Assembly: GCF_000308295.2 (NCBI RefSeq)
Contig: NZ_HG326654.1
Coordinates: 429,694-493,693 of the forward strand
Origin: Afipia birgiae 34632
GTDB lineage: Bacteria; Pseudomonadota; Alphaproteobacteria; Rhizobiales; Xanthobacteraceae
Direction: 5' to 3'
Length of the DNA: 64,000 nt
Below are positions 1-8,746 of this stretch, piece by piece. The stretch's first letter is position 1. Each line of letters starts with the position of its first letter. The notes below the pieces were generated by a model. That model was not told the DNA's origin and searched no databases. It saw nothing but the letters and a program-made list of their open reading frames with translations. The translations under genes were made by a program, and so were the position numbers.

Positions 1-873
1 GCCGCCGCGCTCGACCGCCAGATCGACCAGCACCGAGCCGGGCTTCATCGACTTCACCATCTCGGCGCTGACCAGCTTCGGCGCCGGACGGCCCGGGATC
101 AGCGCCGTGGTGATGACGATGTCCTGCTTCTTGATGTGCTCGGCGGTGAGCGCGGCCTGCTTGGCCTGATACTCTTTCGACATTTCCTTGGCGTAGCCGC
201 CGGCGGTCTGCGCGTTCTTGAACTCTTCGTCCTCGACCGCGAGGAACTTGGCGCCGAGGCTTTCGACCTGCTCCTTGGTGGCCGGACGCACGTCGGTGGC
301 GGTGACCACCGCACCCAGACGGCGCGCAGTCGCAATGGCCTGCAGGCCGGCAACGCCGACGCCCATCACGAACACCTTTGCCGCCGGTACGGTGCCGGCC
401 GCGGTCATCATCATCGGGAAGGCGCGGCCGAAGGCTTCGGCGGCTTCGATCACCGCGCGGTAACCCGCGAGGTTGGCCTGCGACGACAGCACGTCCATCA
501 CCTGCGCGCGGGTGATGCGCGGCATCAGCTCCATCGCGAACGCGGCAACACCGGCATCGGCCAGCGCCTTCAGCGCCGCCTCGTTGCCGTAAGGGTCCAT
601 GATCGCGATGACCAGTGCGCCCTTCTTGTATTTGGTAACTTCAGAGGCTTCCGGGCGCTTCACCTTGATGACGATATCGGCATCCTTCACCGCCTCAGTG
701 CTGACCACAGCACCCGCGGCGTTATAGTCCGCATCCAAAAGACCGGACTTGATGCCCGCACCCGGCTCGATCGCGACATCGATCCCCAGCGCCTTGAACT
801 TCTTCACCGTGTCGGGCGTCGCCGCAACCCGCGGCTCCGCCGCATCCACTTCCCTGGCTATCGCAATTTTCAT
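1..873 (-). CDS. pntA: NAD(P) transhydrogenase subunit alpha, part 1 (3' end beyond window)
   Basis: This is the N-terminal 291 codons of the soluble NAD(H)-binding domain I of proton-translocating transhydrogenase, which couples proton import to hydride transfer from NADH to NADP+. The start is ATG at 873, giving MKIAIAREVDAAEPRVAATP, typical of PntA and alanine dehydrogenase-like proteins. A Rossmann segment with VMGVGVAGLQAIATARRLGA is visible around residues 170-190. The gene runs off the left edge in frame with no stop. In this group subunit alpha is split in two (pntAA/pntAB) and followed by pntB, so those would be expected further left. A small decayed copy of the pntA 5' end lies at 4235-4321. 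Confidence 0.93.
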   Translation of the reverse strand, partial: MKIAIAREVDAAEPRVAATPDTVKKFKALGIDVAIEPGAGIKSGLLDADYNAAGAVVSTEAVKDADIVIKVKRPEASEVTKYKKGALVIAIMDPYGNEAALKALADAGVAAFAMELMPRITRAQVMDVLSSQANLAGYRAVIEAAEAFGRAFPMMMTAAGTVPAAKVFVMGVGVAGLQAIATARRLGAVVTATDVRPATKEQVESLGAKFLAVEDEEFKNAQTAGGYAKEMSKEYQAKQAALTAEHIKKQDIVITTALIPGRPAPKLVSAEMVKSMKPGSVLVDLAVERGG

Positions 874-945
874 GACGCCTCCCGCAGCCGTATCATTCCC
901 GTATCCATTTGCCGATTGATGCTCCTGCCGCGAATCTTGAATTGT

Positions 946-2220
946 TCACTGCGGTCTCGACATCGACTCTTGATAGCGCCGGATCGAGAGTTCATCCGCC
1001 ACCACCTCCGGCCTCAATCCCGCGATCTGATCCGACACCACCCGCGCAGCGCCACAGGCCATCGTCCAGCCAAGAGTGCCGTGGCCCGTGTTCAGATAGA
1101 GGTTATCGAAACGTGCCGGCCCTATAATCGGCGGACCGTCCGGCGTCATCGGCCTCAAGCCGCTCCAGAATGTCGAGAGCGACATGTCTCCGCCTTTCGG
1201 AAACAGATCAGTCAGGGAACGATCAAGCGGCGCGCGCCGATCCGGCACAAGCTTCACTTTATAACTCCCCACTTCGGCTGTGCCGCCGACACGAATGCGG
1301 TCCCCGAGTCGTGTGATCGCAACCTTGTAGGTTTCATCCATGACCGTCGATTGCGGCGCCGACGCCTCATCCACAATCGGCACAGTGATCGAATAACCCT
1401 TGACCGGATAGACGGGAATATCGATGCCCAGCGGCCGCAGCAGCAACGGCGAGAAACTACCGAGCGCCATCACGTATTTGTCGGCTGAAAACACGCCCTT
1501 GTCCGTCGTGATCTGGGCAACGCCCCCACCGGCAACATCGATCGCCTTGATTGTCGTGTCATAAACGAAGCGCACGCCAAGACCCGCTGCAACCTTTTCG
1601 AGACGTTCCGTAAACATCTGGCAATCGCCGGTCTCATCGTCAGGAAGACGTAGTCCACCAACGAAAGAGCCTCGTACCGCGGCCAGTCCAGGTTCGGCGC
1701 GCACGCATCCGTCCCGATCCAGCACTTCGAAGGGTACATTATACTGACGTAATACCTCCACATCGCCGCCGATGCCGTCGAGCTGCGACTGCTTGCGAAA
1801 TAGCTGTAATGTACCCTGGCTGCGTTCGTCATAACTAATGCCGATATCGGCGCGCAGCGCACGCAAACAGTCGCGGCTGTATTCAGCGATACCGACCATT
1901 CGCGCCTTGTTGACGGCATACCGCGCGGCCGTGCAGTTGCGCAGCATCTGGACGAGCCAGCGCCACATCGCAGGATCAGCCTGCGGCCGCACCACGAGCG
2001 GGCCATATTGATCGAGCATCCAGCGCACCGCCTTGGCCGGAACACCGGGACCAGCCCATGGAGACGCATATCCGGGCGACACTTCACCGGCATTGGCAAA
2101 ACTGGTTTCGCGGCCGGGACCGGGCTGACGGTCGATCACCGTCACCTCTAAGCCTGCCTTGGCAAGATAATAGGACGTCGTCACACCGATGACGCCGGCC
2201 CCCATAACCAGAACTTTCAT
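946..2220 (-). CDS. dadA: D-amino acid dehydrogenase
   Basis: This 424-residue FAD-dependent flavoprotein of the DadA/glycine oxidase family deaminates D-amino acids (chiefly D-alanine) to 2-oxo acids at the inner face of the membrane, passing electrons to quinones. The N-terminus [20 protein letters not shown] is the FAD dinucleotide-binding fold, with GAGVIG at residues 7-12. The C-terminal segment [16 protein letters not shown] is the second flavin-contacting region. The length matches the family (about 415-435). Its ATG overlaps the stop of the upstream racemase by four bases (ATGA), so the two are translationally coupled: the racemase converts L-alanine to D-alanine and DadA oxidises it. 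A divergent Lrp-type gene probably regulates both. Confidence 0.94.
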   Translation of the reverse strand: MKVLVMGAGVIGVTTSYYLAKAGLEVTVIDRQPGPGRETSFANAGEVSPGYASPWAGPGVPAKAVRWMLDQYGPLVVRPQADPAMWRWLVQMLRNCTAARYAVNKARMVGIAEYSRDCLRALRADIGISYDERSQGTLQLFRKQSQLDGIGGDVEVLRQYNVPFEVLDRDGCVRAEPGLAAVRGSFVGGLRLPDDETGDCQMFTERLEKVAAGLGVRFVYDTTIKAIDVAGGGVAQITTDKGVFSADKYVMALGSFSPLLLRPLGIDIPVYPVKGYSITVPIVDEASAPQSTVMDETYKVAITRLGDRIRVGGTAEVGSYKVKLVPDRRAPLDRSLTDLFPKGGDMSLSTFWSGLRPMTPDGPPIIGPARFDNLYLNTGHGTLGWTMACGAARVVSDQIAGLRPEVVADELSIRRYQESMSRPQ

Positions 2221-3392
2221 GACTGCAACTCTCCGACGAGTTCGGCCCGCGACAAGTCGGCAGCGCCTAGATAATTCCGTTCATAGCGATGGCCCAGCCC
2301 GGTCAGGACTTCGTAGCCGATGGTACCCATCGCTCCGGCCAGGTCGTCGACCGACTGATGATCGCCGATTACCTCTATGTGCGAGCCGACGCCGAGGCGA
2401 TCAGGCGGGAGTTCGCTGACATCGACCGTGATGCTGTCCATTGACACGCGCCCTGCTATCGGCAGCGAGCAGCCTTCGAAATAGACCGCACCCCCTTTGC
2501 CGAGCGCGCGATGCAGACCATCCCCATAACCGATGGAGAGGGTAGCCAGCCGCGACGGCCCACTCGGGCGAAAATCCCAGCCATAGCCGACGTGATCACC
2601 TTTGTCGGCTTCCCGGACCTGAATGACTCCCGCCGAAAGCCGAACCGCCGCGCGCATTGGATTCGCCCGCGCGGGAATCGGGTTGATGCCGTAAAGCGCC
2701 GCCCCCGGCCGCACGATGTCATGGTGGAAATCCTTGCCGAGGAAGATTCCCGACGAGTTCGCGAGCGATCGCGGCAAGCCCGGGAAATGCTCGGCGAGTC
2801 GCCGGAATTTCGCGAGTTGCATCGCATTGGCCGTGTGAGACGGAACGTCCGCGCAAGCGAGATGACTCATGACGAATCGAACATCGACACCGGCAAGCTG
2901 CGAGCCGCCCTTAACCCAGGCCGCGATTTCCCGCTGTGACATGCCAAGCCGATTCATCCCGCCGTCGACCTGAACAACGGCGGGGAGTCTCTTGCCAAGA
3001 ATAGCGGCGTGCATCGACCACGCGTGGCACTGGTCAAGAGAGTTGAGAACCGGGACCAGTCCCGCGTCAGCACAGTCGGCTTCGCCGCCGTTCGGCAGAC
3101 CGTTCAGAATGTAGATCGAGGATGCAGACAACTGCGGCTGCAGGAGGAGCCCTTCATCAAGGTGCGCGACGAAGAAGTCTCGGCAACCCTCGGCGTGTAG
3201 CGCCGGAGCGACGTATTGCGCGCCGAGTCCGTAGGCATCGGCCTTTACCACCGCCCCACACCGGACACGGGCACCGAGCTTGCCCCGGAGAAAGCGGTAG
3301 TTCCAGCGCACCGCTTCGAGATCAATTGTCAGCAGTGCGCCAGCATGCAGACCGCCGCTCTTTATCACCGACCTAGCCACACCCGAATCCAA
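2217..3392 (-). CDS. dadX: Alanine racemase (catabolic type)
   Basis: This is a PLP-dependent alanine racemase of 391 residues. The PLP-binding lysine lies in [11 protein letters not shown] (about residues 47-57), and the opposite-face catalytic tyrosine is in [11 protein letters not shown]. It overlaps dadA by ATGA, so the role is probably catabolic (L-Ala to D-Ala for DadA) rather than cell-wall supply. The first codon of the open frame is TTG; GTG codons at residues 5 and 9 are alternatives and no strong Shine-Dalgarno decides. A 15-bp palindrome (TTAAGG-CAC-CCTTAA) lies only 7 bases upstream of the TTG and could be an operator. Confidence 0.92.
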   Translation of the reverse strand: MDSGVARSVIKSGGLHAGALLTIDLEAVRWNYRFLRGKLGARVRCGAVVKADAYGLGAQYVAPALHAEGCRDFFVAHLDEGLLLQPQLSASSIYILNGLPNGGEADCADAGLVPVLNSLDQCHAWSMHAAILGKRLPAVVQVDGGMNRLGMSQREIAAWVKGGSQLAGVDVRFVMSHLACADVPSHTANAMQLAKFRRLAEHFPGLPRSLANSSGIFLGKDFHHDIVRPGAALYGINPIPARANPMRAAVRLSAGVIQVREADKGDHVGYGWDFRPSGPSRLATLSIGYGDGLHRALGKGGAVYFEGCSLPIAGRVSMDSITVDVSELPPDRLGVGSHIEVIGDHQSVDDLAGAMGTIGYEVLTGLGHRYERNYLGAADLSRAELVGELQS

Positions 3393-3398
3393 CCCCGC

Positions 3399-3413
3399 TT
3401 AAGGCACCCTTAA
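3399..3413. promoter_or_regulatory. Palindrome between racemase and Lrp genes
   Basis: TTAAGG and CCTTAA are separated by CAC, forming a perfect 15-bp inverted repeat within the 151-bp divergent intergenic region. The position next to the racemase start suggests an operator, possibly for the adjacent Lrp-type protein. This is inference; the sequence does not resemble a known strict consensus. Confidence 0.35.
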
Positions 3414-3543
3414 CGGCAGGATGCCAGCAAACCGGAAGAGATTTTCGGCGAATTACCACTGAGAACGACGGTGCAACGCCACAAAGCAGCAGACTCTTGT
3501 GATTTTTTGACGTATTTCTGCGCCAAAAGCTGGAGCACGCCTA

Positions 3544-4020
3544 ATGACGACAGAAATCGATGCTATCGACCGAAAGATCATGCGCGAACTCGTGCAGGAT
3601 GCCCGGATCAGCCAGGTGATCCTTTCCGAGCGTGTCGGACTGTCACCGACGGCCTGCGCGAGGCGGCTTCAACTGCTGGAAAAAGCCGGCGTCATTCGCG
3701 GCTACTCAGCAGACATCGATGCGACAGGGCTCGGCTTCCTGATGACCGTGCTCGTACATATCACTCTTGATCGCCAGAACGAGGACGCGCTCGCCGCGTT
3801 CGAAAAGGAAATCAAAAAATGCCCCGACGTGGTGTCTTGTTATCTGATGTCTGGAAACGATGACTACCTCGTGCAAGTGCAGGCGCGCGACATGGAAGAC
3901 TACGAACGCATCCACAAGCAGCACCTGTCGCGGATGCCAGGCGTCGCGCGGTTGCATTCCAGTTTCGCCATGCGCAGCGTAGTCAAGCGCAGTATCTCTC
4001 CCGCGGCGCTTAGCGGCTGA
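3544..4020 (+). CDS. Lrp/AsnC family transcriptional regulator
   Basis: This 158-residue protein has an N-terminal winged helix (about residues 5-60, with RISQVILSERVGLSPTACAR as the recognition region) and a C-terminal RAM ligand-binding domain (about 70-145, containing SCYLMSGNDDYLVQVQ). Lrp/AsnC proteins sense amino acids and usually control the adjacent metabolic gene. It is transcribed divergently from alr-dadA, matching the DadR arrangement in which the regulator activates D-alanine catabolism in response to alanine. The start ATG at 3544 gives the expected family N-terminus. Confidence 0.92.
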   Translation: MTTEIDAIDRKIMRELVQDARISQVILSERVGLSPTACARRLQLLEKAGVIRGYSADIDATGLGFLMTVLVHITLDRQNEDALAAFEKEIKKCPDVVSCYLMSGNDDYLVQVQARDMEDYERIHKQHLSRMPGVARLHSSFAMRSVVKRSISPAALSG

Positions 4021-4335
4021 TAAAGCCCCTCCTTTCGGGCCGGGCTCGTCGGCAATGCATCAAGGTGTGGCAGCGTCGAACTCCGTAAAGCCGCCTCCCG
4101 GCTGGTTGCTGCAGACGATGAAGCGTCCAAAGGACAAGCCCGAACCAGTCCGGGACACGATCGGCCGCACGGGAAAATGGGCCAGCCGCTACGATACTAT
4201 TTGGCTATGAGACCGAGGATAAGCGGTTCGTCATTTAGGAATCCGAGGACTTCGATATGCCGGGCGTGGCCGCAATCCTCAGCCTCGCCGCATCGATTTC
4301 TCTGGCAATCTCAATTTTCAGGTGATCTCCCGCGG
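4021..4335. other. Gene-free stretch holding a decayed pntA 5' end
   Basis: This 315-bp stretch contains no convincing intact gene. Its right half (4235-4321) carries the pntA remnant described separately. The left half (4021-4230) shows no recognisable domain in any frame. Confidence 0.6.
4235..4321 (-). pseudogene. Remnant of the 5' end of a pntA-like gene
   Basis: Read on the minus strand, this gives LKIEIAREIDAARLRIAATP followed by GISKSSDS and a stop. The intact pntA at 873 begins MKIAIAREVDAAEPRVAATP. At DNA level, 4255-4338 is also visibly similar to 830-890, including the bases just upstream of the start. The start codon is CTG instead of ATG, and the frame ends after 28 codons. It is therefore a decayed partial duplicate of the transhydrogenase gene start, 3.4 kb from the intact gene. 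Confidence 0.7.
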
Positions 4336-4815
4336 CTAATGCGCAAGGTGCCCGGGATCATCTATCTGGAAGATAGCTTCCACTTCAACGGCTGCGTTTA
4401 ACGGCAGGGAACTGCATCCGACGGCGGCGCGGACGTGCTTGCCACGATCGCCCAAAGCAAAAATCAGAAGGTCGCTTGCTCCATTCAAAACGCTTGCGTG
4501 CTCCCTGAAGCTGCTTCTGCTTTGTACGAAGCCACCAAGTCTTACGCACCGTAAACCTTCCAGCGATCCCAAGTACGCCTTTAGCTGCCCAAAAATATTC
4601 AGCAAACACAACTCGGCAGCCTTCCTCGCGTCTTCAGTCCCGAGATTCCATTCCACAACCCCTTGGAAGGCCAACTTCCCATCCCTCATCGGAAGCTGAC
4701 CGGAGACATAAATCAGATTTCCAACCTGAAGCACTGGAACGTAGCTGGCCGAACTCGGCGCCGGCGCCGGAATTTCAAGGCCGCGATCGCACAATCTTGC
4801 TTCCACTGTATTCAT
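4336..4815 (-). CDS. RidA family (YjgF/YER057c) deaminase-like protein
   Basis: This is a 159-residue member of the RidA/YjgF superfamily. RidA proteins hydrolyse reactive enamine/imine intermediates released by PLP enzymes, which suits a neighbourhood containing a racemase and a class V PLP enzyme. Diagnostic blocks are LIYVSGQLPMRDGKL near residue 35 and the C-terminal HVRAAVGCSSLPLNAAVEVE, whose arginine corresponds to the imine-binding Arg of the family. I chose ATG 4815 because GAGGAAG lies 8 bases upstream; the open frame extends 20 codons further without support. Confidence 0.9.
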   Translation of the reverse strand: MNTVEARLCDRGLEIPAPAPSSASYVPVLQVGNLIYVSGQLPMRDGKLAFQGVVEWNLGTEDARKAAELCLLNIFGQLKAYLGSLEGLRCVRLGGFVQSRSSFREHASVLNGASDLLIFALGDRGKHVRAAVGCSSLPLNAAVEVEAIFQIDDPGHLAH

Positions 4816-4896
4816 AGAAAGTCTTCCTCGTTCTTCAATCGTATCTCGCAGTGCCTTCGCCGGATGCCAACGCACACCTTCCGTGCAGATATCAAA

Positions 4897-5676
4897 CTAG
4901 TTCAAGATCATGTGTCCGCTTCGGTAGAGGACATAAGCCGCCACCGCAAAGATCACGCAGGCGAAGATGCGCTTGAGAGCGTCCTTGCCGCGCGACAAAC
5001 GATTCGCCAGCGCCACGCCGAAAAATCCCCCCACGATTCCACCGGCGACAAACTGGGCGGCAACGAGCCAATCGACCAGACCGGAGAGCGCATAGTTGAT
5101 CGCGGTCGCAAGGCCGAAGCATCCGACCGCGAGAAGCGAAGAGCCCACCGCGTTGATCATCGGCATGCGGGTCGCGAGCAACAGGCCAGGCACGATCAGG
5201 AAACCACCGCCGATTCCAAAGAAGCCGGAAGCCACACCGGTGAGAAATGCAATACCGGCGGTCAGCAGACAGGTCTTGAGATCGGCATCCCGCTCCGGAG
5301 CCGCAGTCTCGCTGCGCGGCCTCAGCATCATGGCCCCGACAGCGAGCATCACCAGTCCGAACAGGAACAGAAGTCTGTTGCCGTCGATCAGCTTGCCCGC
5401 GCTCGACCCAACGAATGCACCGAGAGTACCAATCACTGCGAAGACGGCGGCACAGCGCCAGCGTACAACACCTGTCCGCGCATAACTCGCCAGATTGATG
5501 AAAGCCGTCACTGAGACCGCCAACGCCCCGGTACCGATTGCGATATGTGGCTGTGCTACGCCGACGACATAGAGTAAAAGCGGGGTCGCCAGGATGGAGC
5601 CGCCACCGCCGATCAAGCCAAGCGAGAAGCCCACCAAGGCTCCCGCGCCAATCGCTGCGCTCAGAATCGCACTCAC
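4897..5676 (-). CDS. TauE/SafE (TSUP) family sulfite/sulfonate exporter
   Basis: This 259-residue polytopic inner-membrane protein has about eight hydrophobic segments. The family-typical glycine-rich first helix pair (GFSLGLIGGGGSILATPLLL) recurs as an internal repeat around residue 145 (GVASGFFGIGGGFLIVPGLL), the hallmark of TSUP proteins. Members export sulfite, sulfoacetate or thiosulfate-like anions. The next gene upstream encodes a persulfide dioxygenase, which produces sulfite, so sulfite export is the most economical reading. The start is GTG at 5676. A frame starting slightly upstream at 5698 is a shadow. Confidence 0.9.
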   Translation of the reverse strand: MSAILSAAIGAGALVGFSLGLIGGGGSILATPLLLYVVGVAQPHIAIGTGALAVSVTAFINLASYARTGVVRWRCAAVFAVIGTLGAFVGSSAGKLIDGNRLLFLFGLVMLAVGAMMLRPRSETAAPERDADLKTCLLTAGIAFLTGVASGFFGIGGGFLIVPGLLLATRMPMINAVGSSLLAVGCFGLATAINYALSGLVDWLVAAQFVAGGIVGGFFGVALANRLSRGKDALKRIFACVIFAVAAYVLYRSGHMILN

Positions 5677-5820
5677 GATCGTGCCGCCTTGGCGTCACCG
5701 CATCGAATACTTGCTATTACAGTCAGGCGATTCTTGGCCGAGCTGCCTGCCATACAAGCGGTCTTCATTTGCCCGCCACGCATAGCTTATTGGATTCGTC
5801 GCCTCGCCCGACAGCTACAA

Positions 5821-6711
5821 TCAGCCCCATACCGCACCCGGAAATGCGTCGAGCGGAAACTTGAGATAACGTCGGCCATTCTCTTCAGGCGGAGGCAGTC
5901 GGCCGCCGTTCACGTTTACCTGCAGTGCATGCAGGATCAGCTTCGGCATCGGCAACGTCTTGTCGCGCGCTTCGCGCAGGGTCACGAAGTCAGCTTCGCT
6001 CTTTCCGGCCACATGCGGATTCATCAATCTCTGCTCGTTGACGGTACTTTCCCAGAGTGGCTCGCGTCCACCCGGCTGATAGTCGTGCCCGGTGAAGACG
6101 CGTGTCTCATTCGGCAGGGCAAGGATGCCCTGGATCGAAGCCCACAGCATCTTTGCGCTGCCGCCCGGAAAGTCTGCGCGCGCAGTGCCGCTGTCTGGCA
6201 TGAACAGTGTGTCGTGGACGAATGCCGCATCACCGATCACATAGGTCACGGAGGCGAGCGTGTGTCCGGGCGAAAAGAGCACGTGCGCATCTATCGTCCC
6301 GACCTTGAAGCGGTCGTTGTGAGCGAACAAACGGTCCCATTGCGACCCATCGGTCGCCTGCGTGGGTGAATTGTAGATATCCTTCCAGAGCTGCTGCACA
6401 TCGACGACATGCTCACCAATCGCGGTGGGGGCTCCAGTCTTGTTCTTCAGATAGTGGGCCGCGGAAAAATGATCGGCATGCGGATGCGTGTCGAGGATGT
6501 ATGCAATCTTCAGGTTGTTCTCAGCCACATAGGACAAGATCGCATCGGCGTTACCCGTACGGGTTGAGCCGGATTTCTCGTCGAAGTCGAGCACGGGATC
6601 AATGATCACACAGTCCCGCGTTTCGGGATCGAAGGCGACATACTGGATGCTCCACGTGCGCGGATCGAAGAACCCCTTGACCTCGGGCCTCTTGGAACTG
6701 GAGACGATCAT
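5821..6711 (-). CDS. MBL-fold persulfide dioxygenase (ETHE1/SdoA-like)
   Basis: This 296-residue metallo-beta-lactamase-fold protein has THPHADH at residues 75-81, supplying the iron ligands. It also has the ETHE1-type block GTARADFPGGSA and a late GHDYQPGG motif. Family members oxidise glutathione persulfide (GSSH) with O2 to sulfite and glutathione in the cytoplasm. It sits between a desulfurase-like PLP enzyme (possible persulfide source) and a sulfite-exporter gene, forming a logical path persulfide to sulfite to export. Other MBL hydrolases such as glyoxalase II share the HxHxDH motif, but the FPGG block favours persulfide dioxygenase. Confidence 0.88.
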   Translation of the reverse strand: MIVSSSKRPEVKGFFDPRTWSIQYVAFDPETRDCVIIDPVLDFDEKSGSTRTGNADAILSYVAENNLKIAYILDTHPHADHFSAAHYLKNKTGAPTAIGEHVVDVQQLWKDIYNSPTQATDGSQWDRLFAHNDRFKVGTIDAHVLFSPGHTLASVTYVIGDAAFVHDTLFMPDSGTARADFPGGSAKMLWASIQGILALPNETRVFTGHDYQPGGREPLWESTVNEQRLMNPHVAGKSEADFVTLREARDKTLPMPKLILHALQVNVNGGRLPPPEENGRRYLKFPLDAFPGAVWG

Positions 6712-6790
6712 GGTGACTCCTTGAATTTCTCTAAATGGCGACGGCCATTACGCAGCAGTGTCGGAATATGCGAGTGGCGGCGGCGCATCG

Positions 6791-8287
6791 CTAAACCGCT
6801 TTCGACATCAACTGACCCTGAGAATTTCGCGGGTAAAAAATCGCCCGACTCGGATCGACCATGTATTGATCCGAGTAAGTGGCAGCGTCCTGCGCAAGTT
6901 GTGCAACAGAGTCTAGGATGTACTGCACCTTGTCATCAGAGAGCAGGACACTGAAGTTCAGGCGAGTAAATCCCGGCTTTCGAATTTCATCCCCTTCGGC
7001 AATCGCAAGCCGCAACGCACTCGACTGCGCATCGTCAATCTTCAGCAGGCGGTGAACGTATGGACCTGCACACGCGCATCCGCCGCGAGCCTGGATGCCG
7101 AACCGGTCGCTGAGCATGCGGGTAACGAGCTGCTGATGAATGTAGCCGCCCTTCCCGTCCCTGATCCGGAACGAGAAGATTGGCAGGCTCTGCGCCTGCA
7201 AATTTCCGAGAAGCTCAATACGCTCGATTTTACTCCATGCAGACAGTGCCCGGGCACGCAGCGCGGCATTGCGCAGGGACATCGTTTCCTGACCAATCGC
7301 TTCCTTCACAAGGAAGGCTAGAGCCGCGCGAATGTCTCCGACAACATTTGGCGTACCGCTCTCCTCTCGGACCTCAAGGCTTTCGCTATAGTCGTGCTCC
7401 GTCGGCGTCACGAATTTCACCGTACCGCCTCCTGGCCACGTGGGAATCGTCGTGACAACGGCATCTCGACGAACAATTAGGATGCCTGACGCGGCAGGAC
7501 CGCCGATGAACTTATGCGGCGAGACGACCACTGCATCGATCTGAACACCCCTGGCCGGCTCCATGGCAATCGGCAGATAGGGTCCTGCACCGGCGTAATC
7601 CCAGATGATTTTCGCCCCCGCAGCCTTCGCCCTTTCGGTGATCTCGGCCACATTCGAAACAATTCCGGTAACGTTGGAAGCTGCAGAAAACGCACATATC
7701 ATCGGCCGCCCGCCCGCGCCGGCCAAGGCTGCATCGAGTTGCAAAAGATCAGGGCCGCCAGTTGCGATTTCTTCGATCTCAACGATCTCGGCGCCGCTTT
7801 CCCGCCAAGGCAAGATGTTTGAATGGTGCTCGTAGGGGCCGATGATCACCCGTGGAACGATACCGTCGCGCAAACTCGCGTTCACGCCAAACAGGTTCAC
7901 GAGGCGATTCAAACCTGCAGTTGCACCCGAGCCCGTAAAAATGACATCATAGCGTTCGTCCGCTCCACAGCACTGAGCGATCACATCGCGCGCTGCGCGC
8001 CGGAATCCTGTCATCGTCCCACCGCAGTACGAGGCCTCGGTATGACTGTTGGCGTAGTACGGCAGTATGTTCTCGAGGATGAAGCGCTCAACCACCGATA
8101 ACGCCCGGCCAGATGCAACATAGTCCGCGTAGATCAGCGCCTTGGCTCCGAACGGTCCAACGACCTCGGCATCGTTGCCGATCAAATCCGCGCCGAGACG
8201 CTCGAGGCGGTCATCGCGCACGAGGTCATTCTTGAATTTAGCTAACAAATCGGCTGCTCGCAGAGAATGCTGGCTTACGATGTTCAT
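6791..8287 (-). CDS. Class V aminotransferase-fold PLP enzyme, cysteine desulfurase-like
   Basis: This 498-residue fold-type I PLP enzyme belongs to the class V (NifS/SufS/Csd) superfamily. The PLP lysine is in VVSPHKFIGGPAASG. A cysteine in GIQARGGCACAGPYVHRLL occupies the place of the loop cysteine used by desulfurases to take sulfur. It is longer than SufS (about 410), with an extra C-terminal tail of about 80 residues. Proposed role: releasing sulfur, as persulfide, from cysteine or a related thiol, to be oxidised by the neighbouring dioxygenase. The substrate cannot be read from sequence; kynureninase- or isopenicillin-epimerase-like chemistry remains possible. GGAG lies 10 bases upstream of ATG 8287. 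Confidence 0.85.
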   Translation of the reverse strand: MNIVSQHSLRAADLLAKFKNDLVRDDRLERLGADLIGNDAEVVGPFGAKALIYADYVASGRALSVVERFILENILPYYANSHTEASYCGGTMTGFRRAARDVIAQCCGADERYDVIFTGSGATAGLNRLVNLFGVNASLRDGIVPRVIIGPYEHHSNILPWRESGAEIVEIEEIATGGPDLLQLDAALAGAGGRPMICAFSAASNVTGIVSNVAEITERAKAAGAKIIWDYAGAGPYLPIAMEPARGVQIDAVVVSPHKFIGGPAASGILIVRRDAVVTTIPTWPGGGTVKFVTPTEHDYSESLEVREESGTPNVVGDIRAALAFLVKEAIGQETMSLRNAALRARALSAWSKIERIELLGNLQAQSLPIFSFRIRDGKGGYIHQQLVTRMLSDRFGIQARGGCACAGPYVHRLLKIDDAQSSALRLAIAEGDEIRKPGFTRLNFSVLLSDDKVQYILDSVAQLAQDAATYSDQYMVDPSRAIFYPRNSQGQLMSKAV

Positions 8288-8746
8288 AACAAGTTATCTC
8301 CGCAGTATTTCGCGTGTTGTAGGTAGAGAGGCAGGAAATCGGATTTCCTGTCGGGTAAGTGAGGGGGGGCGCCGCAAGCTGGCGCCAGCCTTCACTGCTT
8401 TTCGGTTGATGGCGCTCCCGGCATCTCCGGCTTTTGCGAGTCGCGAGATTCAGATGAGGAACATCAGCGGAACGGCGACGCCCTTCAGGCACCATCGCGG
8501 CGATTGCTTCGAGTCGCCGCATCGGAAACGAGAGGCCCGAACTCCACCAGCCCAGCGAGCGACACTTCGCAGTTTCGAGCTAACGAACCGGTCAACAGCC
8601 CCCAGCCGGTCGGCGAGGCACCGGATCGAACAGCCCGACGCCTCGCCCATCATCTATGTCTTCACAGTAATCATTGACTGCTCCATGTCGGCCACCGGCC
8701 ACCATTTGTCTGCATCGATATTCTCCGCATTGCTTTGCATGATTGC
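8288..8746. other. Intergenic region without recognisable gene
   Basis: The 459 bp between the class V enzyme and the symporter contain open frames on both strands, but none has a recognisable domain, a good ribosome site or a plausible amino-acid make-up. The region presumably holds the promoter for the sulfur genes and the end of the symporter transcript. Confidence 0.5.

Noticed and set aside
136-1488. 450-codon plus-strand ORF
   Set aside because: It is antisense to pntA and dadA, rich in Arg/His, and has no domain; a shadow of GC-rich genes.
4040-4200. Possible small gene before the pntA ghost
   Set aside because: No frame is open long enough and none resembles a known family.
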